This document shows positions 48,485 to 57,228 of a stretch of 64,000 nucleotides of DNA, in pieces. Both the position numbers and the translations under genes were made by a program. The notes beneath the pieces are model-generated. The model was not told the DNA's origin, searched no databases, and saw only the letters and a program-made list of their open reading frames with translations. The stretch spans positions 115,278 through 179,277 of the forward strand of contig NZ_AZDV01000006.1 in NCBI RefSeq assembly GCF_001434835.1. Direction: 5' to 3'. Position 1 is the stretch's first letter. Each line of letters begins with the position of its first letter. The stretch is from Levilactobacillus acidifarinae DSM 19394 = JCM 15949 (GTDB lineage Bacteria; Bacillota; Bacilli; Lactobacillales; Lactobacillaceae).

Positions 48485-50980
48485 CTAGATTGAAATTAAA
48501 TCCTTAATGCTGAAGTTAACGCCTAACTGGTAGTTTTGAGCCGCTAAGTTCGCGTAACGAATCACGACTTGGCGCTTCTCGCCGTCGAAGTACCAGCCCT
48601 CGTCGGTCTCAGCAAACTTCGCCGAATTCAGGAACCGTGGCAGGTCGCGTCCCGCTAAGTTCACACTCAGTGGCGCGATTGTCGGGCAGCAAACTTCAAA
48701 TTCCATGGTTTTGACCTGAGTCTGGTAATCCCCGTCGCGACTAACGTCAATTGTGACGCCGTCGGCCGTGGTCCGGGCACTCAACTTGGTCCGTAGCGAT
48801 TGTCCTTGCTGGTAATCGTTAGTCACCCCGTCATCTTCGTACAGCGTGAAGTCGACGTCTTGACTGGCCTCGACCAACACGTTGAGGTGATCGATCACGT
48901 CGTTATGCAGGTTGTTGATGCCAAAGCTCCGTGGGACGATACTACCCGTCCGCAGGAACATCGGGATGCTACCCAGGTCGACCGGTACCGTGATTGTTTG
49001 GCCACCATCGTAGTATTGGGCGGTCTTTAAGTCGATCCACCGACAACCGGCTGGCAGGTAAACGGCCTTTTCCGTTTGGCCCTTGTCCACCACGTTGGCA
49101 ATCAGTAACGACGACCCTAGCATGAATTCGAAACTTTCTTCGGCCACGTTCGGGTCGTCTTGGAATTCATAAACCAGTGGCCGCATGATTGGGGACCCCT
49201 TGGTCGAAGCTTCGTACAGCAGAGAGTAGAAGTACGGGACTAAGGTGTACCGCAACTTGATGGCCGCCCGGATGTACTTGGTGTAGGCCGGGTAGGTCCA
49301 CGGTTCGGTAACCGTGTTGTCGTTGTTGCAGGAGTGAATCGAGAACCGTGGTTGGAAGATCCCGTTTTGAACCCAGCGAACGAACAGTTCCGGTTCCGGC
49401 AACGGCCCGTCGAACCCGCCGATGTCACACCCTTGGTTGGCGACCCCGGAAAGACCCATCCCCAGAATCGTCGGGATGTTGTACTTCACGTTGGTCCAAC
49501 TAGTGTAGTTATCCCCGGCCCAGGTCTGTGCGTACCGTTGAATCCCCGCAAAGCCGGCCCGGTTGATCGAGTACGGCCGCACGTTTGGATCGTGTTGTTT
49601 CAACGCGTTAATTCCCGTCTTGGCCATCAACGTCGACATGATGGGCTTCACGGCCCCGATGGTTTGGTGCACCCCGTCGGCGTCGACCGTCGCACTGTCA
49701 TCGTTGATTTCAAATTCGTTATTATCGTTCCATAACGACGTGATCCCGATGGACGCGAGGGCTTCAATGATCTTTTGCCCCCAAGCATCCCGACCGTTGG
49801 GACTGGTAAAGTCCACAAAGTGTGCCGGGCCACCCCAGTACTGGTCGATTTCATCGGCCGTGCCGTCCGCCGTCTTCACGTAGGCGTTCTTTTGCTGAAA
49901 CTCGGGCGTGATTGGGTTGGTGGTTAAGATCCCCGGCTTGATGTTCGGCGCTAAGAGCACGCCGCGCTTCTTAAGTTCGGCCACAAACTTAGCTGGATCT
50001 GGGAAGCGCTTCTTGTTCCAGTTGAACACGTAACGCTTACCATCCTGACCCGACGTGTATCCGGATGAGAGGAAGAACCCGTCACACGGGATACCGTTCT
50101 TCTTACACGTATCCACGAAGTCCAAGATTGCGTCGTCGGAATGTTCGTCCAGTTCGGTGTAGAACATGGTCGAGCCCATGTACCCTAGCGACGGTAACGG
50201 CATCATGGCCGTCTTCCCGGTCAGGTCGGTGTAGTGTTCCACAACCTTTTTGATGGTCGGGCCCCCAATGAAGAAGACGTCGAGGTCGCCGCCGTCACAT
50301 TGGAAGTAGCTGTAGCGTAACCAGTAGTTACTGTGTTCACAGTCCATGTCGAAAACGGAATCGTACATGTTGTTGTAGAATAACCCGCTGGCCAGGTTGG
50401 CTTGCGTATCGAAGTCGATGTAGAACGGAATCATCTTATACAACGGGTCCGATTTCTCGGCGTTCCAGCCCAGTGAGTCGGTGTTGTGCATCCGCATCCG
50501 GCGCTTAAACTTGTTCAGCTTGCCGGACTTTTCACCAAAGCCGTAGAACTTGTCATGGTCGCCCATGCTACTGTAGTGGAAGCTGCGGCCCAGGTTGTCT
50601 TGAACGAACGAGCGCTTGGCCAAATCCTTGTGGACCACGTGACCGTTTTCGTCGATGATTTCAAAGTAGAACGGATCGGCGTGGATATGTAACGTGTACT
50701 TGCCGTTGTTGACCGTGTACCCATCATCGGTGGTCTGTAGGTCGATGGCAATCGGGGTCACCCGTTGCCGTTCATCGGCCAATAGGTCGTCGGTGGCATC
50801 GTCCCACGCCGTCTTGACTAAGGCGTAAGACTCTTCCGGCGCAAATTCCTGATCAAAGGTCCCGCGAATCCGGATGATGTTTTCATCCAATAGGTAAATG
50901 CGGAACTGAGCACCATCCGTCGCCACGTCCAAATAATCGTGATGATCGGTGACGTTCAGTAGTTTAGAACTAACTTTCAT
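48485..50980 (-). CDS. GH31 alpha-glycosidase
   Basis: An 831-residue intracellular glycoside hydrolase family 31 enzyme (alpha-glucosidase/alpha-xylosidase fold) without a signal peptide. The N-terminal beta domain holds HDKFYGFGEKSGKLNKFKRRMRMHNTD. The catalytic nucleophile region is ITSLWNDNNEFEIND (Asp419) and the acid/base region TWAGDNYTSW (Asp490); FDGPLPEPELFVRWVQNGIFQPRFSIHS is also typical. The substrate is uncertain; the neighbouring uronate and pectin genes suggest an oligosaccharide linked to these, but an alpha-glucosidase is as likely. The ATG at 50980 has GGAGG 8 nt upstream. A cre box lies at 51053. Confidence 0.88.
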   Translation of the reverse strand: MKVSSKLLNVTDHHDYLDVATDGAQFRIYLLDENIIRIRGTFDQEFAPEESYALVKTAWDDATDDLLADERQRVTPIAIDLQTTDDGYTVNNGKYTLHIHADPFYFEIIDENGHVVHKDLAKRSFVQDNLGRSFHYSSMGDHDKFYGFGEKSGKLNKFKRRMRMHNTDSLGWNAEKSDPLYKMIPFYIDFDTQANLASGLFYNNMYDSVFDMDCEHSNYWLRYSYFQCDGGDLDVFFIGGPTIKKVVEHYTDLTGKTAMMPLPSLGYMGSTMFYTELDEHSDDAILDFVDTCKKNGIPCDGFFLSSGYTSGQDGKRYVFNWNKKRFPDPAKFVAELKKRGVLLAPNIKPGILTTNPITPEFQQKNAYVKTADGTADEIDQYWGGPAHFVDFTSPNGRDAWGQKIIEALASIGITSLWNDNNEFEINDDSATVDADGVHQTIGAVKPIMSTLMAKTGINALKQHDPNVRPYSINRAGFAGIQRYAQTWAGDNYTSWTNVKYNIPTILGMGLSGVANQGCDIGGFDGPLPEPELFVRWVQNGIFQPRFSIHSCNNDNTVTEPWTYPAYTKYIRAAIKLRYTLVPYFYSLLYEASTKGSPIMRPLVYEFQDDPNVAEESFEFMLGSSLLIANVVDKGQTEKAVYLPAGCRWIDLKTAQYYDGGQTITVPVDLGSIPMFLRTGSIVPRSFGINNLHNDVIDHLNVLVEASQDVDFTLYEDDGVTNDYQQGQSLRTKLSARTTADGVTIDVSRDGDYQTQVKTMEFEVCCPTIAPLSVNLAGRDLPRFLNSAKFAETDEGWYFDGEKRQVVIRYANLAAQNYQLGVNFSIKDLISI

Positions 50981-51052
50981 GTCGTGCACCTCCGAAATTT
51001 AGTGGTTGTTGCTATTCAATTGGTCATAGTCTAACACATCACCGTCTCCTTT

Positions 51053-51066
51053 TGAGGACGCTTTCA
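51053..51066. promoter_or_regulatory. cre box upstream of GH31
   Basis: Minus strand TGAAAGCGTCCTCA, about 75 bp before the GH31 start. Confidence 0.5.
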
Positions 51067-51178
51067 CGAATTTTAACGGTCACTCGGCAGCCGCCAAGTC
51101 GCTAAAATCACGAGAAAATCCGCCGCATACTTAGGCTTAACCGCCATTAGCCGGCGCTAGACCCTCTAATTAGTTTCA

Positions 51179-51192
51179 AGTGATATACCAGA
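51179..51192. promoter_or_regulatory. GntR-like operator in the GH31/transporter spacer
   Basis: AGTGATATACCAGA, a variant of the CTGATATATCAG motif. Confidence 0.4.
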
Positions 51193-51222
51193 ATATCGTG
51201 ACAGGTTTACTTTAATTGACTC

Positions 51223-51236
51223 TGTAAGCGCTGTCA
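51223..51236. promoter_or_regulatory. cre box in the GH31/transporter spacer
   Basis: TGTAAGCGCTGTCA, a near-consensus cre site. Confidence 0.6.
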
Positions 51237-51339
51237 ACGAAATTCCTAAACTTTTTTAATTTCCCGTACAATCCCCGTGGTTTAGCGGTTTGCCGCTATT
51301 ATCTTTTTTATTTTAAGATTGTGATTTAACATTTTTATG

Positions 51340-51389
51340 TTGAAAGCGGTTTCCTTACGTGCTATTCTCTAGGTAACTTCTATATCAGT
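51340..51389 (+). promoter_or_regulatory. Promoter, cre box and GntR-like operator of the GPH/uxaC operon
   Basis: TTGAAA (51340-51345), 17 bp, TATTCT (51363-51368). The cre box TGAAAGCGGTTTCC (51341-51354) overlaps the -35 element. ACTTCTATATCAGT (51376-51389) lies just after the -10 box, over the start point. Repression by both CcpA and a GntR protein is predicted. Confidence 0.65.
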
Positions 51390-51518
51390 TTGGAGGCAGA
51401 TAATTTGGTCCTGGTTAACCCACCACGACCACACACTTAGAGGTTTTAGCTATTGTTCAGTTTCACCGCTTTGGTAAACGTCTTTTATCAAAAAAATTTA
51501 TTTAGGAAGTGAATTTCG

Positions 51519-52952
51519 TTGGATAAGACACAAAAGACTGTTACGATTTCCGCGGCGCCGTTCAACATTAAAGATAAGATTGGTTACATGTTCGGTGATA
51601 TCGGGAATAACTTCTCGTTTAACGTGGTTAACTCGTTCTTAATGATTTTCTACACCAACGTGCTTGGTTTAACCGGGTCACAAGTTGGGATTATCTTCTT
51701 AATCGCTCGGTTCGTCGATGCCTTTGCCGACATCACGGTGGGTCGTTTAGTTGATAACAGTAAGTTACATAAGATTGGTCGGTTCAAGCCTTGGATCAAC
51801 CGGATGCGTTACCCATTACTGATTGCTTTGGTTCTGTTATTCGTACCAATCGTTAAGGATTGGGCATTACCAATGCGTCTTGGGTGGGTCTTCATCACCT
51901 ACATCGCTTGGGGGATCTTCTACTCCTCAGTTAACATCCCTTACGGTTCTATGGCCTCTGCCATCAGTAGTGACCCGAACGACAAGACGTCTCTGTCGAC
52001 GTTCCGTTCCATTGGGTCCGCCGTTGGTTCCGCCATTACCAGCTACATCATTCCAATGTTCATCTACATCGGGGCTTCCCAAAAGATTTCCGGGAGCCGG
52101 TTCTTCTGGGTGGTTGTCGCTTGTGCCGTTTTAGGTTACGTCTGCTACGAATTAACGACGAAGCTGACCACGGAACGTGTCCGGACTGAAAAGTCTGAAA
52201 AGGTTCCTTTGGGCCGCGTGGTTAAAGGGATGTTCGAAAACAAGGCCTTGATTGTCTTGGTTTTGGTCGACATCATGATCGTTATTAACCAAAACTTGTC
52301 CGGGACTTTGATTTCCTACCTGTTTAACGACTACTTCAAGAACACCTCTGCCATGGGGATTGCCTTGATCTTCAACTTTGCGACCGTTATTCTGTTGGCC
52401 CCATTCAGTAACTGGATGACGCGGACGTTTGGTCGTAAGGAATGTTCCATCGTGGCGCTGTTAATCGGTGCCGCTATTTACGGAACTTTGATGGTTTCTC
52501 ACACGAGCAACATGTACTTCTACTTAACGATGATGTTCTTTGGTTCCTTAGGTGCCGGGGTCTTCAACCTGATGGTTTGGGCCTTCATCACCGACGTTAT
52601 CGATAACCACGAAGTCTTGACGGGTGTCCGTGAAGACGGGATCGTATACGGGGTTAACTCCTTCGCTCGTAAGGTTGCCCAAGCGATCGCCGGTGGTTTC
52701 GGTGGATTCATGTTAACCTTCATCGGTTACAAGTCCTCCACTGGTGGTGGTGCCATTCAGTCGCAAGCCGTTATTGACAAGATCTACAACTTGGCAACTG
52801 GTGTCCCAACGGTCTGCCTGTTAGTCGCTGCCTTACTGTTACTCTTCTTCTACCCACTGAGCAAGAAGCGCGTCAACTCTAACGCCGCTCAATTAGCTAA
52901 GATTCACAACGCTAACGCCGAAGAAGAAAAGAAGGAAAACGCTGAAGGTTAA
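51519..52952 (+). CDS. GPH-family sugar/uronide:cation symporter
   Basis: A 477-residue, 12-helix transporter of the glycoside-pentoside-hexuronide family. It starts IKDKIGYMFGDIGNNFSFNVVNSFLMIFY and has DAFADITVGRLVDNSKLHKIGRFKPWI, WGIFYSSVNIPYGSMASAIS and MVWAFITDVIDNHEVLTGVREDGIVYG. TTG start with AGGAAGTG upstream. It is followed after 68 nt by the second uxaC, and the divergent GH31 gene shares its control region; uptake of a uronide or uronate-containing oligosaccharide is likely. It differs clearly from the 33988 symporter, so the two may have different substrates. Confidence 0.85.
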   Translation: MDKTQKTVTISAAPFNIKDKIGYMFGDIGNNFSFNVVNSFLMIFYTNVLGLTGSQVGIIFLIARFVDAFADITVGRLVDNSKLHKIGRFKPWINRMRYPLLIALVLLFVPIVKDWALPMRLGWVFITYIAWGIFYSSVNIPYGSMASAISSDPNDKTSLSTFRSIGSAVGSAITSYIIPMFIYIGASQKISGSRFFWVVVACAVLGYVCYELTTKLTTERVRTEKSEKVPLGRVVKGMFENKALIVLVLVDIMIVINQNLSGTLISYLFNDYFKNTSAMGIALIFNFATVILLAPFSNWMTRTFGRKECSIVALLIGAAIYGTLMVSHTSNMYFYLTMMFFGSLGAGVFNLMVWAFITDVIDNHEVLTGVREDGIVYGVNSFARKVAQAIAGGFGGFMLTFIGYKSSTGGGAIQSQAVIDKIYNLATGVPTVCLLVAALLLLFFYPLSKKRVNSNAAQLAKIHNANAEEEKKENAEG

Positions 52953-53020
52953 TCCCTTAAGCGCCGACGTCAATTAAGGTTCAGATAAACGACATCATTA
53001 CTTTATGAAGGAGTTTTCTC

Positions 53021-54442
53021 ATGACTTTATTAAACGAAGATTTTCTATTAACGAATGATCCCGCTAAGACGTTATACCACGACTACGCCGAAAACATGCC
53101 GATCATCGACTACCACTGTCACTTGGAACCAAAAGACATTTACGAAAACAAGAACTACCCGAACATCACCCGTTTATGGTTAAACGACGGGAGTTTAGGT
53201 GACCACTACAAGTGGCGCCTCGAACGGGCTAACGGTGTTCCCGAAGACCTGATTACCGGTGACGGCGACGAATACCAAAAGTTCCTCGCCTGGGCTGGGA
53301 CCATCGAAAAGTCCATCGGGAATCCCCTCTACGAATGGACCCACTTGGAATTAAAGCGGTTCTTCGGCATTGACGAACCCTTAACCACCAAGTCTGCTCC
53401 CGCTATCTGGAAGAAAGCCAACGAACTGGTTCAAAGCGAAGCCTTCAAGCCCCGCAACCTGATCAAGAACATGAACGTCAAGGTGGTCTGCACCACCGAC
53501 GATCCGGCTTCCGATTTGCACTACCACAAGCTGATCAGAGAAGACGAAGCTGAAAACGGCTTCAAGGTCCTCCCAGCTATGCGGCCAGATAACCTGGTCC
53601 GGATCAACCAAGGCGACTTCGGGGCTTACCTGAAGAAGTTAGGCGACGTGGCCGGTGTCGAAATCACCGACTACGACAGCCTGGTTAAGGCCTTAGACAA
53701 CCGCTTCAAGTTCTTCACCGAAATGGGCGGCCGTCTGTCCGACCACGGGTTGAACTCATACCACTACCGCAAGATTTCCAAGGATGAATTTAACCAGATT
53801 TTGGCTAAGGCCGCTAAGGACAATACCCAGTTGACCGACGCCGAAGTTGACGGTTATACCACCCTGCTGTTAGAAGAACTCATGCGGTTAAACAAGCAAT
53901 ACGACTTCACTATGCAATACCACATGAACGTGTTGCGGAACGCTAACGGCCCAATGTTCCGGAAGTTAGGCGCCGATGCTGGGTTTGACTCCATGGGGTC
54001 CGAACCAGGTATCGCCGGCGAAATGATGAAATTACTCAGTGACATGGCCGAAGAAAACAACATTCCTAAGACCATCCTCTTCTCCACCAACCCGAACGAT
54101 TGGTTGGAACTGGCCACTGGGATGCAAAGCTTCCAAGGCGACGTCAAGCAAAAGCTGCAACTCGGTTGTGCTTGGTGGTTCAACGATACCCGCGAAGGAA
54201 TGCACGATCAATTACGCATTATGGCGCAACAAAGCTTGCTGCCAAACTTCGTCGGGATGTTGACCGACTCACGGAGCTTCCTCTCTTACCCACGGCACGA
54301 ATACTTCCGTCGGGTACTGTGTGACCTGATCGGTGAATGGGTTGTCCGGGGTCAAGTCCCTGACGACTACGCTTACCTAGGTCAGATCGTCCAAGATATC
54401 TCCTACAACAACGCTAAGAACTACTTCGGCTTCTTCAAATAA
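53021..54442 (+). CDS. uxaC: Glucuronate (uronate) isomerase, copy 2
   Basis: A 473-residue paralogue of the 29.4-kb gene with the same motifs: IIDYHCHLEP (His32/His34), [55 protein letters not shown] and [20 protein letters not shown]. It ends NNAKNYFGFFK and lacks the C-terminal tail of copy 1. Keeping two copies in different operons suggests different substrates (galacturonate versus glucuronate) or different induction. AAGGAG precedes the ATG; a terminator follows. Confidence 0.95.
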   Translation: MTLLNEDFLLTNDPAKTLYHDYAENMPIIDYHCHLEPKDIYENKNYPNITRLWLNDGSLGDHYKWRLERANGVPEDLITGDGDEYQKFLAWAGTIEKSIGNPLYEWTHLELKRFFGIDEPLTTKSAPAIWKKANELVQSEAFKPRNLIKNMNVKVVCTTDDPASDLHYHKLIREDEAENGFKVLPAMRPDNLVRINQGDFGAYLKKLGDVAGVEITDYDSLVKALDNRFKFFTEMGGRLSDHGLNSYHYRKISKDEFNQILAKAAKDNTQLTDAEVDGYTTLLLEELMRLNKQYDFTMQYHMNVLRNANGPMFRKLGADAGFDSMGSEPGIAGEMMKLLSDMAEENNIPKTILFSTNPNDWLELATGMQSFQGDVKQKLQLGCAWWFNDTREGMHDQLRIMAQQSLLPNFVGMLTDSRSFLSYPRHEYFRRVLCDLIGEWVVRGQVPDDYAYLGQIVQDISYNNAKNYFGFFK

Positions 54443-54459
54443 GTCGTTACAAGTTACTG

Positions 54460-54491
54460 AAAAGGTCAGTCCATAACGGGCTGGCCTTTTT
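54460..54491 (+). terminator. Terminator of the GPH/uxaC operon
   Basis: AAAGGTCAGTCC with GGGCTGGCCTTT (wobbles allowed), then T residues. Confidence 0.75.
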
Positions 54492-54615
54492 GCGTGGCCT
54501 CAGTGGCCCAATTACCGGTTGTCTTCCGACCGTAATTAGTTATAGAATGAACTTATACATAAAATAAATGACTAGTCCCCCGACTAGTCATTTTCTATGC
54601 TCTAAGGAGGCCACC

Positions 54616-55812
54616 ATGGCGAAAAAAATCGAACACACGACCGAGATCCTGCTGGTCGTCTTGGCCATCGGAATTCTGATGCGCTCCCCCATCACCACCT
54701 TACCCCTGGTGCTCACGCAATTGGCTCAGCACCTGACCGTCTCGACCGGGAGTTTAGGGATCCTAACTACTCTGCCCCTGGTCATGTTTCTGCTCTTCTC
54801 TAACTTTGCCGCCCTCCCGCTGGCCAAATGGGGGATCAAACCCGCGATGACCGTGGCGCTAATTCTACTGTTAGTAGGCTCGGCCTTGCGGATGGTGATT
54901 ACCCTGCCCACCATGTTACTGGGCACCATCCTGATTGGGATCAGTATTGCCCACCTAAACGTCTTCATGCCGGCGTTCATCAAGGCCTACTTTCCCCTAA
55001 AAATTGCCCTGTACACCACGCTCTACTCGTTTTCGATGAACCTGGGAAGTGCCGGGTTTAACTTGGTGACCGCGCCAGTCGTGACCCACTGGGGCTGGCA
55101 GGCCATCCTGCTGATTCTGACCGTGGTGCCGCTACTGGTCATGATTTTTTGGGGACTGATGAGCCACCACCTCCCGGAAAAGATGAAGGCCTTACCCGCT
55201 AACCAGGCCGTTCGCACGCCGCACCGGAGTATTTGGACCAACCCCCACGCCTGGCTGTTCTTAGTGACCTTCGGGTGTCAGTCGTTACTCAACTACACCA
55301 TGGCCGCCTGGTTCCCCGTGCTGATGGGCTACCATCATCTCAGCGCCGGGCACATCGGCTTTATCATGGCCGTTTACTCGCTAGTTGGGATTCCCGTCTA
55401 CATCTTAACGCCCCACCTTTTGATGGAATTAGGAAAAACCGGCTTAAAGGTCCTGGTCGCCATCCCCGGGGCCTGCGGAATCATTGCCGGTCTCATGCTC
55501 TTCTTCCAGAACACCGCCTCGTTTGGCTTCTGGTTGACCGAAAATATCCTGGTCGGCATTGCTATTAGTTTCTTCTTCATCTACACCACGACCATGTTCG
55601 GTCTAAAAACCGACGATCCCCTGACCACCGCACGTCTCTCCGGTATGGCCCAAGCCGGGGGGTACTTCATGGCCGCTCTGGGGCCGTCGCTGTACGGTTG
55701 GGCCTTTCGGGTCAATCCCACCGGTCTACCGCAAAATTTCGTTTACGTAGGGTTGATCGTGGTCGCCATCATCGGCGCCCTCCGGATTCAACGACTCACG
55801 AAAGTTCATTAA
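54616..55812 (+). CDS. MFS transporter, CynX/NimT-like
   Basis: A 398-residue, 12-helix major facilitator protein. The opening LAIGILMRSPITTLPLVLTQLAQHL and LVMFLLFSNFAALPLAKWGIKPAM match the cyanate/nitroimidazole-type transporters. I start at 54616 (MAKKIEH), preceded by AAGGAGG; the longer frame starts before that site. Substrate unknown. It is placed between two uronate operons but has its own terminators on both sides. Confidence 0.82.
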   Translation: MAKKIEHTTEILLVVLAIGILMRSPITTLPLVLTQLAQHLTVSTGSLGILTTLPLVMFLLFSNFAALPLAKWGIKPAMTVALILLLVGSALRMVITLPTMLLGTILIGISIAHLNVFMPAFIKAYFPLKIALYTTLYSFSMNLGSAGFNLVTAPVVTHWGWQAILLILTVVPLLVMIFWGLMSHHLPEKMKALPANQAVRTPHRSIWTNPHAWLFLVTFGCQSLLNYTMAAWFPVLMGYHHLSAGHIGFIMAVYSLVGIPVYILTPHLLMELGKTGLKVLVAIPGACGIIAGLMLFFQNTASFGFWLTENILVGIAISFFFIYTTTMFGLKTDDPLTTARLSGMAQAGGYFMAALGPSLYGWAFRVNPTGLPQNFVYVGLIVVAIIGALRIQRLTKVH

Positions 55813-55820
55813 ACCGCATC

Positions 55821-55857
55821 AACTGGCGAACCCTTCCGATGGTTCACCAGTTTTTTT
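55821..55857 (+). terminator. Terminator of the CynX-like gene
   Basis: AACTGGCGAACC (55821-55832) pairs with GGTTCACCAGTT (55841-55852) and a T run follows. Confidence 0.85.
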
Positions 55858-55887
55858 AATTTGGGGCAATTTTCTATCGGCCACCTA

Positions 55888-55916
55888 TTGAAAGCGGTTT
55901 CTTCGCCTGCTACTCT
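55888..55916 (+). promoter_or_regulatory. Promoter with overlapping cre box for the GH28 operon
   Basis: TTGAAA (55888-55893), 17 bp, TACTCT (55911-55916), with cre TGAAAGCGGTTTCT (55889-55902) over the -35 element. The layout is the same as at 51340-51368. Confidence 0.65.
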
Positions 55917-55983
55917 AGAAGTATCTGCTATGGGTTTCGTAATTACCAGAAGCCCGGTACCTTCTCAGAAAGCTGGTGGTTTC

Positions 55984-57213
55984 ATGCAATTAAACGTCCT
56001 AGAACACCTGACCTACGCTGACGTCCGCGCCAACGCCACCGCCGCGATTCAAACGGCCATCGACGCCTGTGCTCAAGTCGGCGGGGGCACGGTCCTCATT
56101 CCCGGTAGCGGCCCCTACACCATCGACGGCCTGGTGTTAAAGAGTCACGTTACCTTACATATCGCCGCCGGGGCCACCCTCGTGGGGTCCGGCAACGAAG
56201 ACCGGTACACCCACCGGCCGGGCCCGTTTGAACTTAACCGCAACGCTACGCCCATCTGCGGTTTGATCTACGCCAAGGGCCAGACCGACATCGCCATCAC
56301 CGGGGCCGGAACCATCGACGGTAACTATCAACGGTTCATTTACCCGGACCAAGGTGACGAGGTCCACCTGAAATTCTACAAATACCCCCGCCCAATGACG
56401 GTCTACTTTGAAGACTGCCACCAGGTGTGTTTACAAGACGTGACGTTACAAAACGCCCCGTTCTGGACGGTCCACCTGGTCGGTTGTCAGAATACCGAAA
56501 TCGCCCACGTCACCATTCATAACGAACCGCGCATGCCTAATACCGACGGCATCGACGTCGACCGCAGCAAGAATACTTACATTCACGACTGCGATATCGT
56601 CACCGGCGACGACGCCATCTGCCCCAAGTGTACCGAAGAGACCGCGGCGTACAGCGACTGCACCAACCTCTTGGTCGAAAATTGCACCCTAAAAACCCAG
56701 AGTTCCGCGGTCAAATTTGGCAGTAGCAGTTTCGGTAACTTCTATAACTGCCACTTCCAACACCTGACCATCACCGATACCAACCGGGGTCTGACCTTTC
56801 AGCTTCGCGATCCCGGCAGTGCCGAAAATATCCGGTTTAACGATATTTCGATCGTCACCAAACATTACAGCAAGGAATGGTGGGGTTCCGGGGAACCCAT
56901 CTTCATCTCGTTGCTCCCCCGTGACGCGCAAACCGACCTGACCGGCCAGCGGATTCGCAACGTGAGCTTCACCAACATCACCTGTAACGCCGAAAACGGT
57001 CTGTTCATTGGGTCGGTGGCCGATCACATGATTCAAAACCTCACGTTGGACCACGTGACCCTAACCCTACGTCGGCCCCTGGGGAGCCCCGTCCAATACG
57101 ATTTACGCCCCTGGCAGGGGACGCCGAAAATTCCCGCGACCTTACACGGCATCGAAACCTACCGGGAAAATACATACACCACCCACGAATTCGTCGTTCG
57201 CCCCGCCAAGTAG
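55984..57213 (+). CDS. GH28 polygalacturonase-family hydrolase, intracellular
   Basis: A 409-residue right-handed beta-helix enzyme of family GH28. Catalytic motifs are PNTDGIDVD (Asp188, Asp191) and TGDDAI (Asp209/Asp210). The usual GHG and RIK motifs are replaced by SSAVKFGSSSFG and RGLTFQLRDPG, as in GH28 subgroups that act on short galacturonides or rhamnogalacturonan pieces. No signal peptide is present, so it should cleave imported oligomers, releasing galacturonate for UxaC. The ATG at 55984 is chosen because the domain starts there; its ribosome site is modest. Followed by a sugar transporter after 15 nt. Confidence 0.87.
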   Translation: MQLNVLEHLTYADVRANATAAIQTAIDACAQVGGGTVLIPGSGPYTIDGLVLKSHVTLHIAAGATLVGSGNEDRYTHRPGPFELNRNATPICGLIYAKGQTDIAITGAGTIDGNYQRFIYPDQGDEVHLKFYKYPRPMTVYFEDCHQVCLQDVTLQNAPFWTVHLVGCQNTEIAHVTIHNEPRMPNTDGIDVDRSKNTYIHDCDIVTGDDAICPKCTEETAAYSDCTNLLVENCTLKTQSSAVKFGSSSFGNFYNCHFQHLTITDTNRGLTFQLRDPGSAENIRFNDISIVTKHYSKEWWGSGEPIFISLLPRDAQTDLTGQRIRNVSFTNITCNAENGLFIGSVADHMIQNLTLDHVTLTLRRPLGSPVQYDLRPWQGTPKIPATLHGIETYRENTYTTHEFVVRPAK

Positions 57214-57228
57214 AACAGGAGTCTCGCC

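Larger units (their letters stand above)
50981..51518. other. 538-bp divergent control region
   Basis: It separates the GH31 gene from the GPH transporter and holds cre-type boxes at 51053-51066, 51223-51236 and 51341-51354, GntR-like sites at 51179-51192 and 51376-51389, and the transporter promoter. No gene was seen. Confidence 0.6.
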
